From positions 38,697,145-38,761,144 of the forward strand of contig JAULJL010000001.1 in assembly GCA_030761205.1 (NCBI GenBank): a DNA stretch of 64,000 bases, read 5' to 3'. The translations under genes and the position numbers were made by a program. Shown piece by piece: positions 32,977 to 44,600 of this stretch. This DNA is from Fremontodendron californicum (Eukaryota > Streptophyta > Magnoliopsida > Malvales > Malvaceae). The notes under the pieces were generated by a model. The model had not been told where the DNA came from, did not search any database, and saw only the letters and a list, made by a program, of their open reading frames with translations. The number at the start of each line of letters is the position of its first letter. Position 1 is the first letter of the stretch.

Positions 32977-35230
32977 GGATTTTATCCGGGTATATTTTTT
33001 TATTATTAAAAGAAAAAAACAAAAAAAAAACAAAAAAAAAATCAAAAAAATCAAAAAAATAAAATTTTGGATAATTTCGAAAATTAAAAGAAAAATCAGA
33101 AGAAATTCGACATTAATAAAAAAATGAAAAAAAACAAATTTGGGTTGAAATAAACCTCTTTTTGGATTGAAGTGGGACTCTAAAAATGTGATTGAAACAA
33201 AACACCTCTCTTGATCAGATTGAAGACTTCTAACTAGATTAAAACTTAATTTCTTCTCTATAAAAAAGAACCCAAGCATCAAACACAACACACATCAAGA
33301 AAATATCAGAAATCAAGGAGAGTTAGAAGCAATTATAGGTTTTTTTCGAAATAAAAAAATATTTTTTTTAGAGAAAAAATTCGAAAATTCAAAAGTGGGA
33401 GTTAGAGTTTGTTTCGAAAAAAGTTCTTGAGAAAGAAAAGTTGTGTTTTAATTAGAAGAAACACATACTAAAAGTTGGTGGCCATTCGACGACCGACGGA
33501 GTAGATCGGAGGAGGTGAAGTTTCGAACTTCAATTTCAAATCTAGGAAATTCTAGAGAGATTCGAAAAAAACTAATTTGATATTTGAAAAAAGGAGATCG
33601 AAAGGAATTTTTGGTGATTTTTCGAGAATTTTTTGACCACCGGCACCGGCGGCACCGGCGACGACAGCGGCGGCGGCAGCAGCATCTCACCGGAATCTGG
33701 AAAAATCTGGGTTTGGTGTTCTTGGTATTCTTGAAGAATTTCAGAGAAAAAAAGAGATTTTTTTTAAAGAGGTAAACAAATGAACAAAAAAAAAAATTGT
33801 TTTTTAGAGACAGCAGGGGCCCGGGCCAGCAGGCCCGCGCGCGGCCCGCTCGACCCGCGCCTGGGCTGGCCCCTTCCCCTGCTGTCTTCATTCAATTCTT
33901 TGTATAGTATTTAATTTGTTTCTTTTTACTTTGCTTATTTACGTTTTTGCTGTTTCCATTTTTTTTTTTTTGGTCTTATTTGCTTTTGTCTTATTATGTT
34001 TTTGTTTTATTATTTATTTACTAATTGTTTTCTTAAGTTTTTTTTTGGCAGGTTTTGACTTTGAATTATTTGTATATTATTATTATTATTATTATTTGTA
34101 TATTAGTATTATTATTATTATTTATTATTTTACTAACCATATATTTTTTTTTAAGAAAAAAAAACTATTATTATTATATTATATTAGTATATTATATTTC
34201 ATATTTTATTTTACTAAGAATTGTATATTTTTAATATTGTTAATTTATTTCTTAGATTAGATTGATTAATTTAATTGAAGAATAATTATTTTTTTAAATT
34301 AATAAATTGAGATTTTTCCAATGATGAAATTCAAAGAAATTACGAATGGTTAATTTCTGAGAAATTTCTAGGTGAGAAATTTCTCTTAAAAATTCTCCAG
34401 AATGAATGGAAGGATATTTTAAGAGATTAATTTCAATACCAACAAAAATCAAAAATTTATTTTTTTAAGAATAATTAATTTTCAACCTCTTTTTCTCAAA
34501 TTAATTTTCCATAATAAATGCTTAATTAAAATTGAAAGATAAATTAAGATTTTTTCCGATGATGAAATTCAAGAAAGTTGCGAATGGATGACTTTTAAGA
34601 AATTTCTAGGTGAGAAAAATTCTTTTAAAAATTCTCCAGAACGAATGAAATGATATTTTAAGAGATGATTTTCGATATTAAAAATCACAATTTATTTTTC
34701 AAAACAAACATTAATAAAATGTGGATAATTTTTGGAAGATTAATTTAAGAGAAATAACTTGGCTAAATAATTAATTTTTCCGACGACGGAGCCTCTTCAA
34801 TAGAACGAATGGTTTCTTTTGAATACTCTCGAGGTGAGGAAATATTTTTTAGTAATTTCTCCAGAATGAATGGAAGGAAGACCTAAAAAATAATTTCCGA
34901 TATTTCTAACTTTAATAATTAAAATGAAAATAGGATAGACAAGACCAATTAATTAAGACTTTTTAGGTATCACAAGACTAATTAGGTACTATCTCTTAGA
35001 TAGGCGTCGTGAGGGTGCTAATCCTTCCTCACACGTAACCGTACTCCCGAACCTAGTTCTGATAAAGTAGACCAGAACCTATTCTTTTTAAGGTGCCTTA
35101 GTCAAGCTTAGGATTACTTTAAATAGGATAGATTCATAAAGGTGACTAATCACACCTAGATTAGATGATTAGTGGCGACTCCATTGATTTGCGTCTAGCA
35201 TGCTGAATTCGTATTTGGCACGTTATGACA
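32967..35230 (+). repeat. Ogre-B 3' LTR
   Basis: Nearly identical to the 5' LTR: same length, TATA box at 33259-33267, GC hairpin 33809-33886, candidate intron 33772-34051. It retains a PBS-like word TGGCGACTCCATTG at 35173-35186 that is mutated in the 5' LTR. Confidence 0.96.
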
Positions 35231-35235
35231 TATGG

Positions 35236-36250
35236 GCTAAAGCAATCTGGACGTATGTGGTACATTCGTCTAAGTGAATATCTATTGAAAAATGGATATG
35301 AAAACAATGACATTTGTCCTTGTGTTTTCATCAAGAAAACAAATTTTGGATTTATTATAGTCGCAGTGTATGTTGATGACTTAAACATAGTAGGAACTCT
35401 AGAAGAGATCTCAAAGACTGCTGACTACCTAAATAATGAATTTGAAATGAAGGATCTTGGGAAGACAAAATTTTGTCTTGGATTTCAAGTTGAACATTTG
35501 ACAAGTGGGATCTTTATTCATCAATCATCTTATATAGAAAAGATTTTGAAACAATTTAATATGGATAAATCTTATCCATTAAGCTCTCTAATGATTGTTC
35601 GCTTACTTGATGTAAAAAGAGATTTTTTTCGTCCTCGAGAAGAGGATGAAGAAATTCTTGTTCCTGAAGTACCATATCTTAGTGCAATAGGAGCACTTTT
35701 GTATCTGGCAAATTGCACTAGACCAGACATAACTTTTGCAGTCAATTTACTTGCAAGTTTAGTTCTGCACCAACACGAAGACATTGGAACGGAGTGAAAC
35801 ATGTTTTGGTTATCTCCGTGGCACGACTGACATGGGTTTGTTTTACCCGAATGGAGTGAAATCAGAATTAGTGGGATATGCTGATGCTGGATATCTTTCT
35901 GATCTTCACAAAACTCAATCACAAACAGGTTATGTCTTCACATGTGGTGATACTGCTATCTCATGGCGGTCTGTAAAACAAACAATCATCGCTACCTCAT
36001 CAAACCATTAAGAAATATTGACTATTCATGAAGCAAGTAATGAATATTTGTGGTTAAGAACTGTGATTCAACATATTAGAAGAGCATGTGGAAAATGACA
36101 AACCAACTATATTGCATGAGGATAATGCAACATGCATTATACAAATCCAAGGTGGCTACATAAAAGATCTATTCATAAAAGCATTGTCAACTTCAATTTT
36201 CAAGAAGCACGTACATAACTTTGGAATGCGTCAGCTTATAGACATTAAAT
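35236..36250 (+). pseudogene. Copia pol remnant, 3' portion (RT and RNase H)
   Basis: Resumes directly after one copy of the Ogre-B target duplication. It contains the LKQSGRMWY motif, the RT catalytic YVDD (about 35370-35381), FCLGFQVEH, PYLSAIGALLYLANCTRPDI, and an RNase H region (about 35820-36180) in several frames with internal deletions. The C-terminal GMRQLIDIK lies near 36222-36248. Not functional. Confidence 0.88.
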
Positions 36251-36379
36251 AATTAATTTTATTTTTGAGGGGAAGTAAGTTTCTTATGAATATTGTACTC
36301 TTTTTCCTTCGCTAAGTTTTTGTCCCACTGGGTTTTTCTTAGCAAGGTTTTAACGAGGCATATTCATAGTGAATAGTCA

Positions 36380-36391
36380 TTCAAGGGGAAG
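36380..36391 (+). promoter_or_regulatory. Copia polypurine tract
   Basis: The purine run AAGGGGAAG lies directly before TGTTATA of the 3' LTR. Confidence 0.75.
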
Positions 36392-36706
36392 TGTTATACA
36401 TGCATGTGGCAAATGAATGTATTTGGTATATGACTAGATTAGGATGAATGCATATGGTAAATAAATTAGATTAAATATTATGTACCTAATAATTATGGTA
36501 CATTATATTGAGAAATGTATTTTTCCCTTCCTAATGATTCTTGGAATCTTATATAAAGATGGATTTGCATCCCAGATCTGATAATAAAAAAGTTTAATGA
36601 TATAACTAATTCCTGAAAAATTAAACTAATTCCTGAAAAATTAAACTTTAAAAATTCATATTTCCTTTGTTTTGATCTCTTTTTATTTTCAATATTTATT
36701 ATAACA
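36392..36706 (+). repeat. Copia 3' LTR (315 bp)
   Basis: Matches the 5' LTR and lacks its hAT-like insertion. It has a local duplication of CTAATTCCTGAAAAATTAAA at about 36606-36645. Confidence 0.93.
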
Positions 36707-36711
36707 CTAAC

Positions 36712-38616
36712 CATTTTGAGTAATTCAAGGTGGTCCAATGAAATATTGATTTGATCCCTACAACCTTCAAATTCAATTCAATTATTAATGGTCCAGCTAT
36801 ATCTGAAGTGGAAATCAGTCATTGGTCGGTCAATTAAAACTTCTTAAACCTCTGAAAACTCCAAACAAAGCCTAAGCTAATCCCTATAATAATAATAAAG
36901 AAAAAAGCAAGGAAAAGCCCAAAGAAAAGAGGGTTTTTCAGTAAAATCAAAAGGCTATACCCCACATAAGCATATTCATAATTGCTTTTTAAATTCTAAT
37001 AAATCTTTCTAATTTTTATTAAATTATAATAATTAGCAAACAATTGACAACAACTCCAAGCTTTGGCGGGATGTCTCTTTTCTACTAATACAAATCAAAA
37101 CCCTTCCTTTGAAATCTGAAAACTTATATTTTACCTGCAAACACACCTCCATTTCACCTAATTAATTCTCTTCTTAATCTTAATCTTTTTCTTTTTCCTT
37201 TGCTTTTTAAAAAAAAAAAAAAAAATCAAAGCAAAACGCAAATCCCCATTATTTTCTCCTTATTTATGCCAATTAAAACACACACTCTCCCAAAAATCCC
37301 ACCCAATAAAAAGTTTTCAACTTACAAAACACCCACACAACAAACATTAAAAAAAAAAAAAAAACCCATCAGTTCAAAGATATAAAATGATAGCTTTTTT
37401 TCCTGTCTCTCTCAAAACTTGATCTTTTTTCCCTTATTCACTGTGGGTTGTCTGAAAAACTGAACCTTCCCTGTAAAGATTCATCTACTCTTTCTTCCAG
37501 CTTAAGCACCTACCGATCCGCTACTGGGTACCTACCTTCATTGCTCCTCAGCATTATTTTATTGTGTATTTGTTTTTTTTTTTTAGTGTTTAAATGTACT
37601 AAAAATGTCAACTTTTTACATGAATTATTGTTTTCATGTGCATTTATTGACGTGTTCTTAGTTGGGTCAGTTTTGGCTTTTGTTTTTCCAGTGACAAATC
37701 TGGGTTCTTTTGTTTTTCTTTGATGTTTTCTTAAAAGGAAAAAATAAAAAAAAATAAAAAAGAGTGGTGGTGTTTTGAAGCTTTGTTATAGGTGCTATTC
37801 CTTTTTCTACATTTGGTTGTGGCATTTGGTTTTGGATTCTTTTTTACTCTATTCCCTTTTCTTTTGGTGTCAGTCTTTTTGAAGGTGGACTTTTGCTTCT
37901 TTGTTTCTTTTAAGTGTGTGAATGAAGTGCCATTTTCTCTTCTTTGCTTTTTTTTGTCTTTTTTGTTTTACCTTAAATTTTTTGAAATTCACTGTCTTTT
38001 ATTTTTAATAAAAAAGGTTTGGATCCGAGAATTTTAAGTCAGCATTTTGAAGTTTGTTTCTGGGGTTTGGCATTTTGGGAAGGTTTTTGCCTTTCTTTGA
38101 ACAAGGTATGTTCTGGAATTAGCGATTTTCTCTAATTTGGCTTTAGTTCAAATACTCTCTTTACACTATCTTCTGTTTTTGGATCTTGTGTTGGTTTCTG
38201 AAGTAATGGTGAAGTCAAACTCACTAGACCAGATCATTGAACTAAGCAGAGTTTAAGGTTTTCTTTTAGATGTTAACTTGGAATTGCGTTTAATTTGGAT
38301 TCCTGTTAACTAAACATAAACCTTGATCTGAATTGACCTTGTGTGCAGTTGGGGGTTTAAAAAAAACTCTTTTGTCTGCTCTTACATTTTTTCCTCCTAA
38401 TTATGTTCCTGTCTTGGTGAAGTACACTTAATCTCAATACTTGCAGTAGGCTTTGGATTTCAAGCATGTGTTATACTTGTACTAGTTTTAACTGGTCTCC
38501 GCTGTCTATGTGGAAATGATATGATCCTTTTTGGGTTGTTTTGTTATCAGCAGGGGCAGTTTAATCAAAGGGGGATTGTTATGTAATAGAGCTGGTGGTT
38601 AATTGATTTGCTGGTA
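36712..38616 (+). other. Promoter and 5' UTR region of the NT-C2/coiled-coil gene
   Basis: Pyrimidine-rich and A-rich sequence typical of plant leaders (about 37080-37520). A candidate 5' UTR intron has donor AACAAG|GTATGT at 38106 and acceptor TTATCAG ending at 38550. The transcription start was not located. Nothing else supported. Confidence 0.5.
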
Positions 38617-41600
38617 ATGTCGAGGATCCCTAAGTGGAAGATTGAGAAGACAAAAATAAAAGTTGTATTCCGGTTACAATTCCATGCTACACATGTAAGT
38701 CACAATTTGTATATGTGAAATTTTCTGGCACATTTTTTATTTTATTTTCTATTTGAAGCTAATACCTTATTGATCTCCTTAGACATAAGATCATATTACA
38801 GGTCAATGAATCGGTATATTAGAAGTTATCTAACAACAAATCTGTACCAAATTGAACAATGTAGCTTATTAAGGTGAATCAAGAAATCCAATGACAACGC
38901 ATTGAATGTATAGCTTCAGTTCTATTATATGAATGTTCTAATATGTTCACATAGATTGTGTTTTACCTTTTATGTTACTTCTACCATGTGACTACAATTT
39001 CATGCAAAGTGCTTGCATTTGGTAGGAAATATGTATTTTGAATGCAAAGTATTGCTTTTGAGTCTTTGGCTAGTGTTTGCAGTTAGAGAGTTTTAGGCTA
39101 CCTTATTGGCACTTCAAACAATATATTCCATTTCCCAAGGAAAAAATCAGATCGGAAAGTTTACAAAATGGTTGTAGATTGTTCAATTTCTGAGAGTTTT
39201 AGAAGGTCAACTGCTTGAGAGATTAACTTTTATGCAGTGGCCATGAGTTTAGTCTTTTCCAGAACCTGTTCCTTGACTGCAGATTGCGTACTTTAGTCTA
39301 TAACATACCCAGCTATGGATTCAGTATCTTAACCCACGTCATTAGAAAGTGTACTTTTGTGCCCTGTCAGATGCCACGTGGCATTTTACGTTCGACGCCA
39401 TGTCGCATTTCCATTGACTGCTAATGGACCCATCAGTCACGTGACTGATTTCCGTTAATTATGGATAAATTGACAACAAATAACAGTTTGAGGGTTTAAT
39501 TGGCTCGGATTAAAGAGTAGGGGCTTACTTGACACTTTTGGTATACTTCGAGAGCTTATTTTATCATTATGCCAACCGTTTATAGTGGTTTGGCCACATA
39601 ACATGCAGATCAATCGATGCACCTATTAGAAGGATTGAGCTAATTGACGTTGCGTGGGGTAAAAGGTTGAAAGGGAGACCAAACAAGACATTGTTGGAGG
39701 TGATAAATAATGATATGAAACTATTAGAACTTGAAGAGAGGATGCTGGTGGATATGAATGTTGGAGGAGGAGGATTCGTGTACCCGATGTAAATGTTTTT
39801 AAGTTTTGGTTCTTGTAGCCAACCCCAATTATATTGGGATTAAGGCTTGTTGTTTTTATTTTTATTTTTTATATATGTATAATAAAACCTATAGTGGTAT
39901 ATATGATAATATCCATGTAATGAGAGAAATAAAAAAGCAACAATTTATTGTAATATCCATCCATATGATGGAAATTAGAATTTAATGCTTTAATTGGTTA
40001 TTACGTCAATGCTTTAGTTAATGCCTCTTTTAGCTTTGATGATTCATATTAACCATCCATAATACTGGGAGAAGAATTAGAAGGTTTAACATTAGCCCGC
40101 TAGACTTCAACTCTAAACTACTTGAATCATCTAGGTGAATCCTTTTCGTCCATTATATCGGGTCTGTGCGTAGATCTTATGTTTCTTGCTAATTTGCAAG
40201 CTTTGTGTTGCATGCCATTTTTTCAGCGTTTAATTATTCTTATCAAACCATAATATTGGGAGAACAATCTGATGGTTTAACTTTAGTCAACTAGACTTCA
40301 GTCCTAAACTGGTTGAATCATCTAAATGACTCTTTTCCACCATTTCATCTTATCTGTGCATCTGAAGTTTCCTACTATATATATATATATATATCACTAA
40401 TCTAATATGTGATTGTTTGTCAATCTTTCATCACTGGAAAACATATTGTGATGCATCATTCATCTTGATTGCTGCAATGACTGCATACTATGTATACTTT
40501 TTCTGAACAATTCAGATTCCACAAAGTGGATGGGATAAACTGTATATATCCTTCATTCCTGCTGATTCTGGAAAAGCAACTGCAAAGACAACCAAAGCAA
40601 ATGTGAGAAATGGAACTTGCAAATGGGCTGATCCAATCTATGAGACTACGAGGCTTCTCCAAGACATCAAAACTAAACAATTTGATGAAAAGCTCTATAA
40701 GCTTGTTGTGGCAATGGTAAGATCCTAATCCTTACACTCCAGTTGCAAAACTTAACCACATAGACACACACTCCTAGTAAATGTGAATTGCGAATTCCCC
40801 AGATCTATAGACAGTTTATTCCAGACCTATAGTTGCAGTCAGAACAGATTTTTTCTTTCCATTTTCTTGTTTTAACTGAGTTTAACTGTCTTTCACCTTA
40901 ATCTATTTTGCATCAGGGTTCCTCACGATCCGGCCTTCTTGGTGAGGCTACCATCAACCTTGCTGATTATGCTGATGCATCAAAGCCTTCTGTTGTTCCA
41001 TTGCCACTTATTGGCTGTGATTCTGGAGCTATATTACATGTGAGGACTTTTGAATTTCTCAAAACATTCTTGGGGGATTTTTTTAATTGCTTGTTGGATT
41101 TTTTGGGTCATACATGTAGCTAGAGACAAATGTTTTTGTGTAGCTTCCTCTAAAAAGTTTGTGGAACTCTTTCCTAGTTGTTGAAGTTTCTTCTCTGTTA
41201 CTAGAGATTTATTGTTTTATGCCTAAATAGTGTTTAATTTCTATTCAAATGACAGGTCACTGTACAACTGCTAACCTCTAAAACTGGTTTCAGGTATTTA
41301 TTGAAAACATGTAAACTTCTTGCTTCAGCTAATTTCAAACTGCTTATCTGTAATTACACTTGGTCTCAGGGAGTTTGAACAGCAACGAGAACTTAGAGAG
41401 AGGGGATTGCAGGTGGGGCCAGACCAAAATGGTCCTGATCAGCCTTCTTCTGGAAAAGTATCAGTTTCTGAGGAGATCGTCAACAGTCATATGGTTAAGG
41501 TTCAGTCATTTGTTTCTTTTTGGATTCCTAGATATTACTATATGTGTTGTATTGTATTTAAGGTTCTTTGCTTTTTTTTTTTTCATACTTTTATATTGAG

Positions 41601-44600
41601 CTCTTTGCACATATACTTACAAATACACATTCTTTGCTGGAGATGCATAATTGGTCATAATTCTTTTCTTTCCGAGACAGTTCTTCACTTATTGAGGAAT
41701 ACAGATTGCAACATATATTCCTCTTGAAAAAAAAGTAGTGATTTTAAGGTCTATGAGATATCTTATTGAAGAGAAGTGTTGGCATCTATTCCCTGGTTGA
41801 ATTTAGAAGAATATTAAAATCACAGAGATAATGTTAAATTGAGCTTGTTGTTACTAAGAATGCCTTTAATATTTGCATGGATTTTTATGGCTTTGCTTTA
41901 GAAACCATTGAAGAGGCTGTGATTGTGAGCCAATGTGAAGATAGTTACTGAAAAGTCAAGATGGTTAAATGAGTGTGAAGATGAGTAAAATTCATATTGT
42001 AAAGCTCTTTAGCAGTCCCATGTTACAATACCAATATGCAACAAGTACTTTCAGTGTATCTTTTAAATACACTTTTCACATCTGTTCAGGTTTTTCTACA
42101 TTTTGGGTGAAAATTTGGTTGTTGGTTGTTTAAGTTATGTGAAAATCTATATTGTAGGCTCTTTAGTTGTTGCAAGCTTTTTATGAATGAGCAGCACGTG
42201 CTTTCCTGTTGTCTTCTACAATTAGGGGATAATCTAATCTTTTAACTTCTCTTCTGTATATAGGTCAATACAAGGGTTAGATTTAAAGAAAAATCTAAAG
42301 AACACCCTTTGCTTGAAGAAGATGTTGTCTTGAATGAAGACTACGGAGACTCAGCTGTTGGGTTTGATGGTTCTTCAAATACTTCAGAAAGTTTATACGC
42401 AGAGAAGCATGATACGTCCAGCACTCATGAAATTGACAGCCTAAAGAGTACAGTCTCTGGTGATTTGGCAGGACTTAGTCACAGCCCTCAGCAAGAGAAA
42501 GGAGATCCCTCAGATCATCGGTTTTTGGCACAAGGGACTAACGATTGGGTTCATGGCTGGAGTTCAGACTATTCTGCGGATAATGACTTAACTGTTGCTT
42601 ATGAAGAGAATAGCAGACTCAGAGGATGCTTGGAAGTGGCAGAGTCATCTATTCAGGAACTTAAGATGGAAGTAAGCTTGTTACGAAATCATGCTAGTCA
42701 AATAGGTGCTGAAACAGAGACGTTTGCTCAGCAACTTATCACTGAGATTTCTTCAGGAGAAAGGTTGGCAAAAGAGGTTTCTGCTTTAAAATCAGAGTGT
42801 TCGAAGTTGAAAGATGACCTTGAGCGGATGACAAGTTCTAAACTATGCCCTCCACTGACCAGCAAAGAAGCTATTAAGAAAGACCAGGATGACTTAGAGG
42901 TCATATGGTCAAAGGGGCTTTTAGTTATGGAGGATAAGATAAGGGAACTTCAAAACAAAACATGTTTGAATTACCATGAAAGAGATCATAGGTTCCTTCA
43001 TGCAGACTTGGAGGCATTGCTTGGCATTCTGCAAGATCTCAAACAGGGAACTCAAAAAGAAATATCAATTCTTAGATCGGTACCATCTGACAGATGCAAC
43101 ATGAAGGGTACCAGAGAAATGAGTTTAACTAATTCTTTTATACCAGAAACTAGTTTTGATGCAGAGCTTTATCAACCAGAACTAGGCATGGTTCCATGCA
43201 TTAGTGTGCCTGGTCTTATGTCACATGAACCTGGTTCTGTGGGTGCTACTAATGCAATGGAAGGCAAAATCTTTGAACTTCTGAGAGAGTTGGATGAATC
43301 AAAAGCTGAGCGGGAAAGCCTTGCAAAGAAAATGGACCAGATGGAGTGCTACTATGAAGCTCTTGTTCAAGAGCTCGAGGAAAACCAAAGACAGATTCTG
43401 GGAGAATTGCAGAGTCTCAGAAATGAGCATTCTACTTGCTTGTATAGGGTGCAATCCACTAAAGCTGAGATGGAGACTATGCGCCATGATATGAATGAAC
43501 AAATCTTGAGATTTGCTGAAGAAAAACAAGATTTGGAATCTCTAAGCAAGGAACTGGAAAGAAGGGCTATTATTGCAGAAGCAGCACTGAAAAGGGCACG
43601 TCTTAATTATTCAATTGCGGTGGGCCAGTTGCAAAAGGATCTTGAGCTGCTTTCTTCCCAGGTTATGTCTGTGTTTGAGACAAATGAGAATCTCATCAGG
43701 CAAGCTTTTGTAGATTCTTCACAACCAAACTCCCTAGGATACTCAGAGATGGTGCGGAATCATGAACTGGATTCAGAAGAATTTCAGCCTACCAAGCCCT
43801 TGCATTGTCAAAATCAGCATGTAGGGGTGAAGAAACAACAGTTGGGTGGAGATATTCTTTTAGAGGACTTGAAAAGATCCCTCCATTTACAGGAAAGCCT
43901 TTATCAGAAGGTTGAAGAAGAAGTTTGTGAGATGCATTACCAAAATGTATACTTGGATGTGTTTTCAAAGACTCTACAAGAAACTTTGCTTGAAGCAAGT
44001 GCTGATATTAAACCAATGAAAGAGAGAACAGATGAGCTTACACGGCAATTGGAACTTTCACTTGAGTCCAAGGAGTTATTGATGCAAAGGCTGCAAACAG
44101 CTATGGATGATGTTCATTCCCTTGATGAGTACAAGGCTACTTGCATTGCCAAGTATAATGACATGGCTCTGCAAAAACAAACTCTGGAAGGAAATGTAGA
44201 AAATGTCACCCATGAAAATCATCTTCTCTATGAGAAGATAACTGAATTGGAGTGCCACTTGATGGAATACAAAAGTTACAAGAGCAAATATGATGCCTGT
44301 TTTATGGAGAAAACAGGGTTGGCTAATTTATTGAAGGAAGAAACCCTGGAAAATGATAATCTTCGAAACAATAACTCTTCTTTGCAGGAAGAGTTGAGAA
44401 TGATCAAAACTGAGTTTGATGAATTGGTTCTTGTGAAGAAAAATCTGCAGAATACTGTTGACTTTCTGCGAAATAGGTTTCTTAACTTATTGTCATCTTA
44501 TGGCAAATATTTTGACGAACCGTCCCTCTCAAGTGACTTGGTTGGTCAGGATATTGAGTCCAAGGACTTGACATCTGTCATGGTGCAGTTAGAAGTGGCC

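Larger units (their letters stand above)
18665..35230 (+). mobile_element. Ogre-B: complete Ogre/Tat-type Ty3 LTR retrotransposon (16566 bp)
   Basis: Two 2264-bp LTRs (18665-20928, 32967-35230), 5-bp target duplications TATGG, a primer-binding site, a long leader, an extra ORF1 before gag, gag, protease plus G-patch, a candidate pro/RT intron, RT, two RNase H-like regions, integrase, a 3' repeat array and a polypurine tract. Large size, ORF1 upstream of gag, the pro/RT intron and a tRNA-Arg-type primer site are the published hallmarks of the Ogre lineage of plant Tat elements. By eye the LTRs differ at about three substitutions (19549/33853, 20349/34651, 20877/35179) plus homopolymer and microsatellite lengths, so insertion was recent. 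The ORFs nevertheless carry several lesions. Confidence 0.96.
14334..36706 (+). mobile_element. Old Ty1/copia retrotransposon split by Ogre-B
   Basis: The LTRs start TGTTATACATGCATGTG and end TTATTATAACA at 14334-15131 and 36392-36706. They are flanked by perfect 5-bp target duplications CTAAC (14329-14333 and 36707-36711). The internal region has gag, protease, integrase, RT and RNase H in copia order, with many stops and shifts. It is interrupted by a complete Ogre-B (18665-35230) inside RT and by a hAT-like element inside the 5' LTR. Without these insertions it would be about 5.3 kb, normal for copia. Confidence 0.95.

Noticed and set aside
41320..41727. 135-aa plus frame across exon 5
   Set aside because: It reads through the splice donor at 41500; only 41370-41499 is exon.
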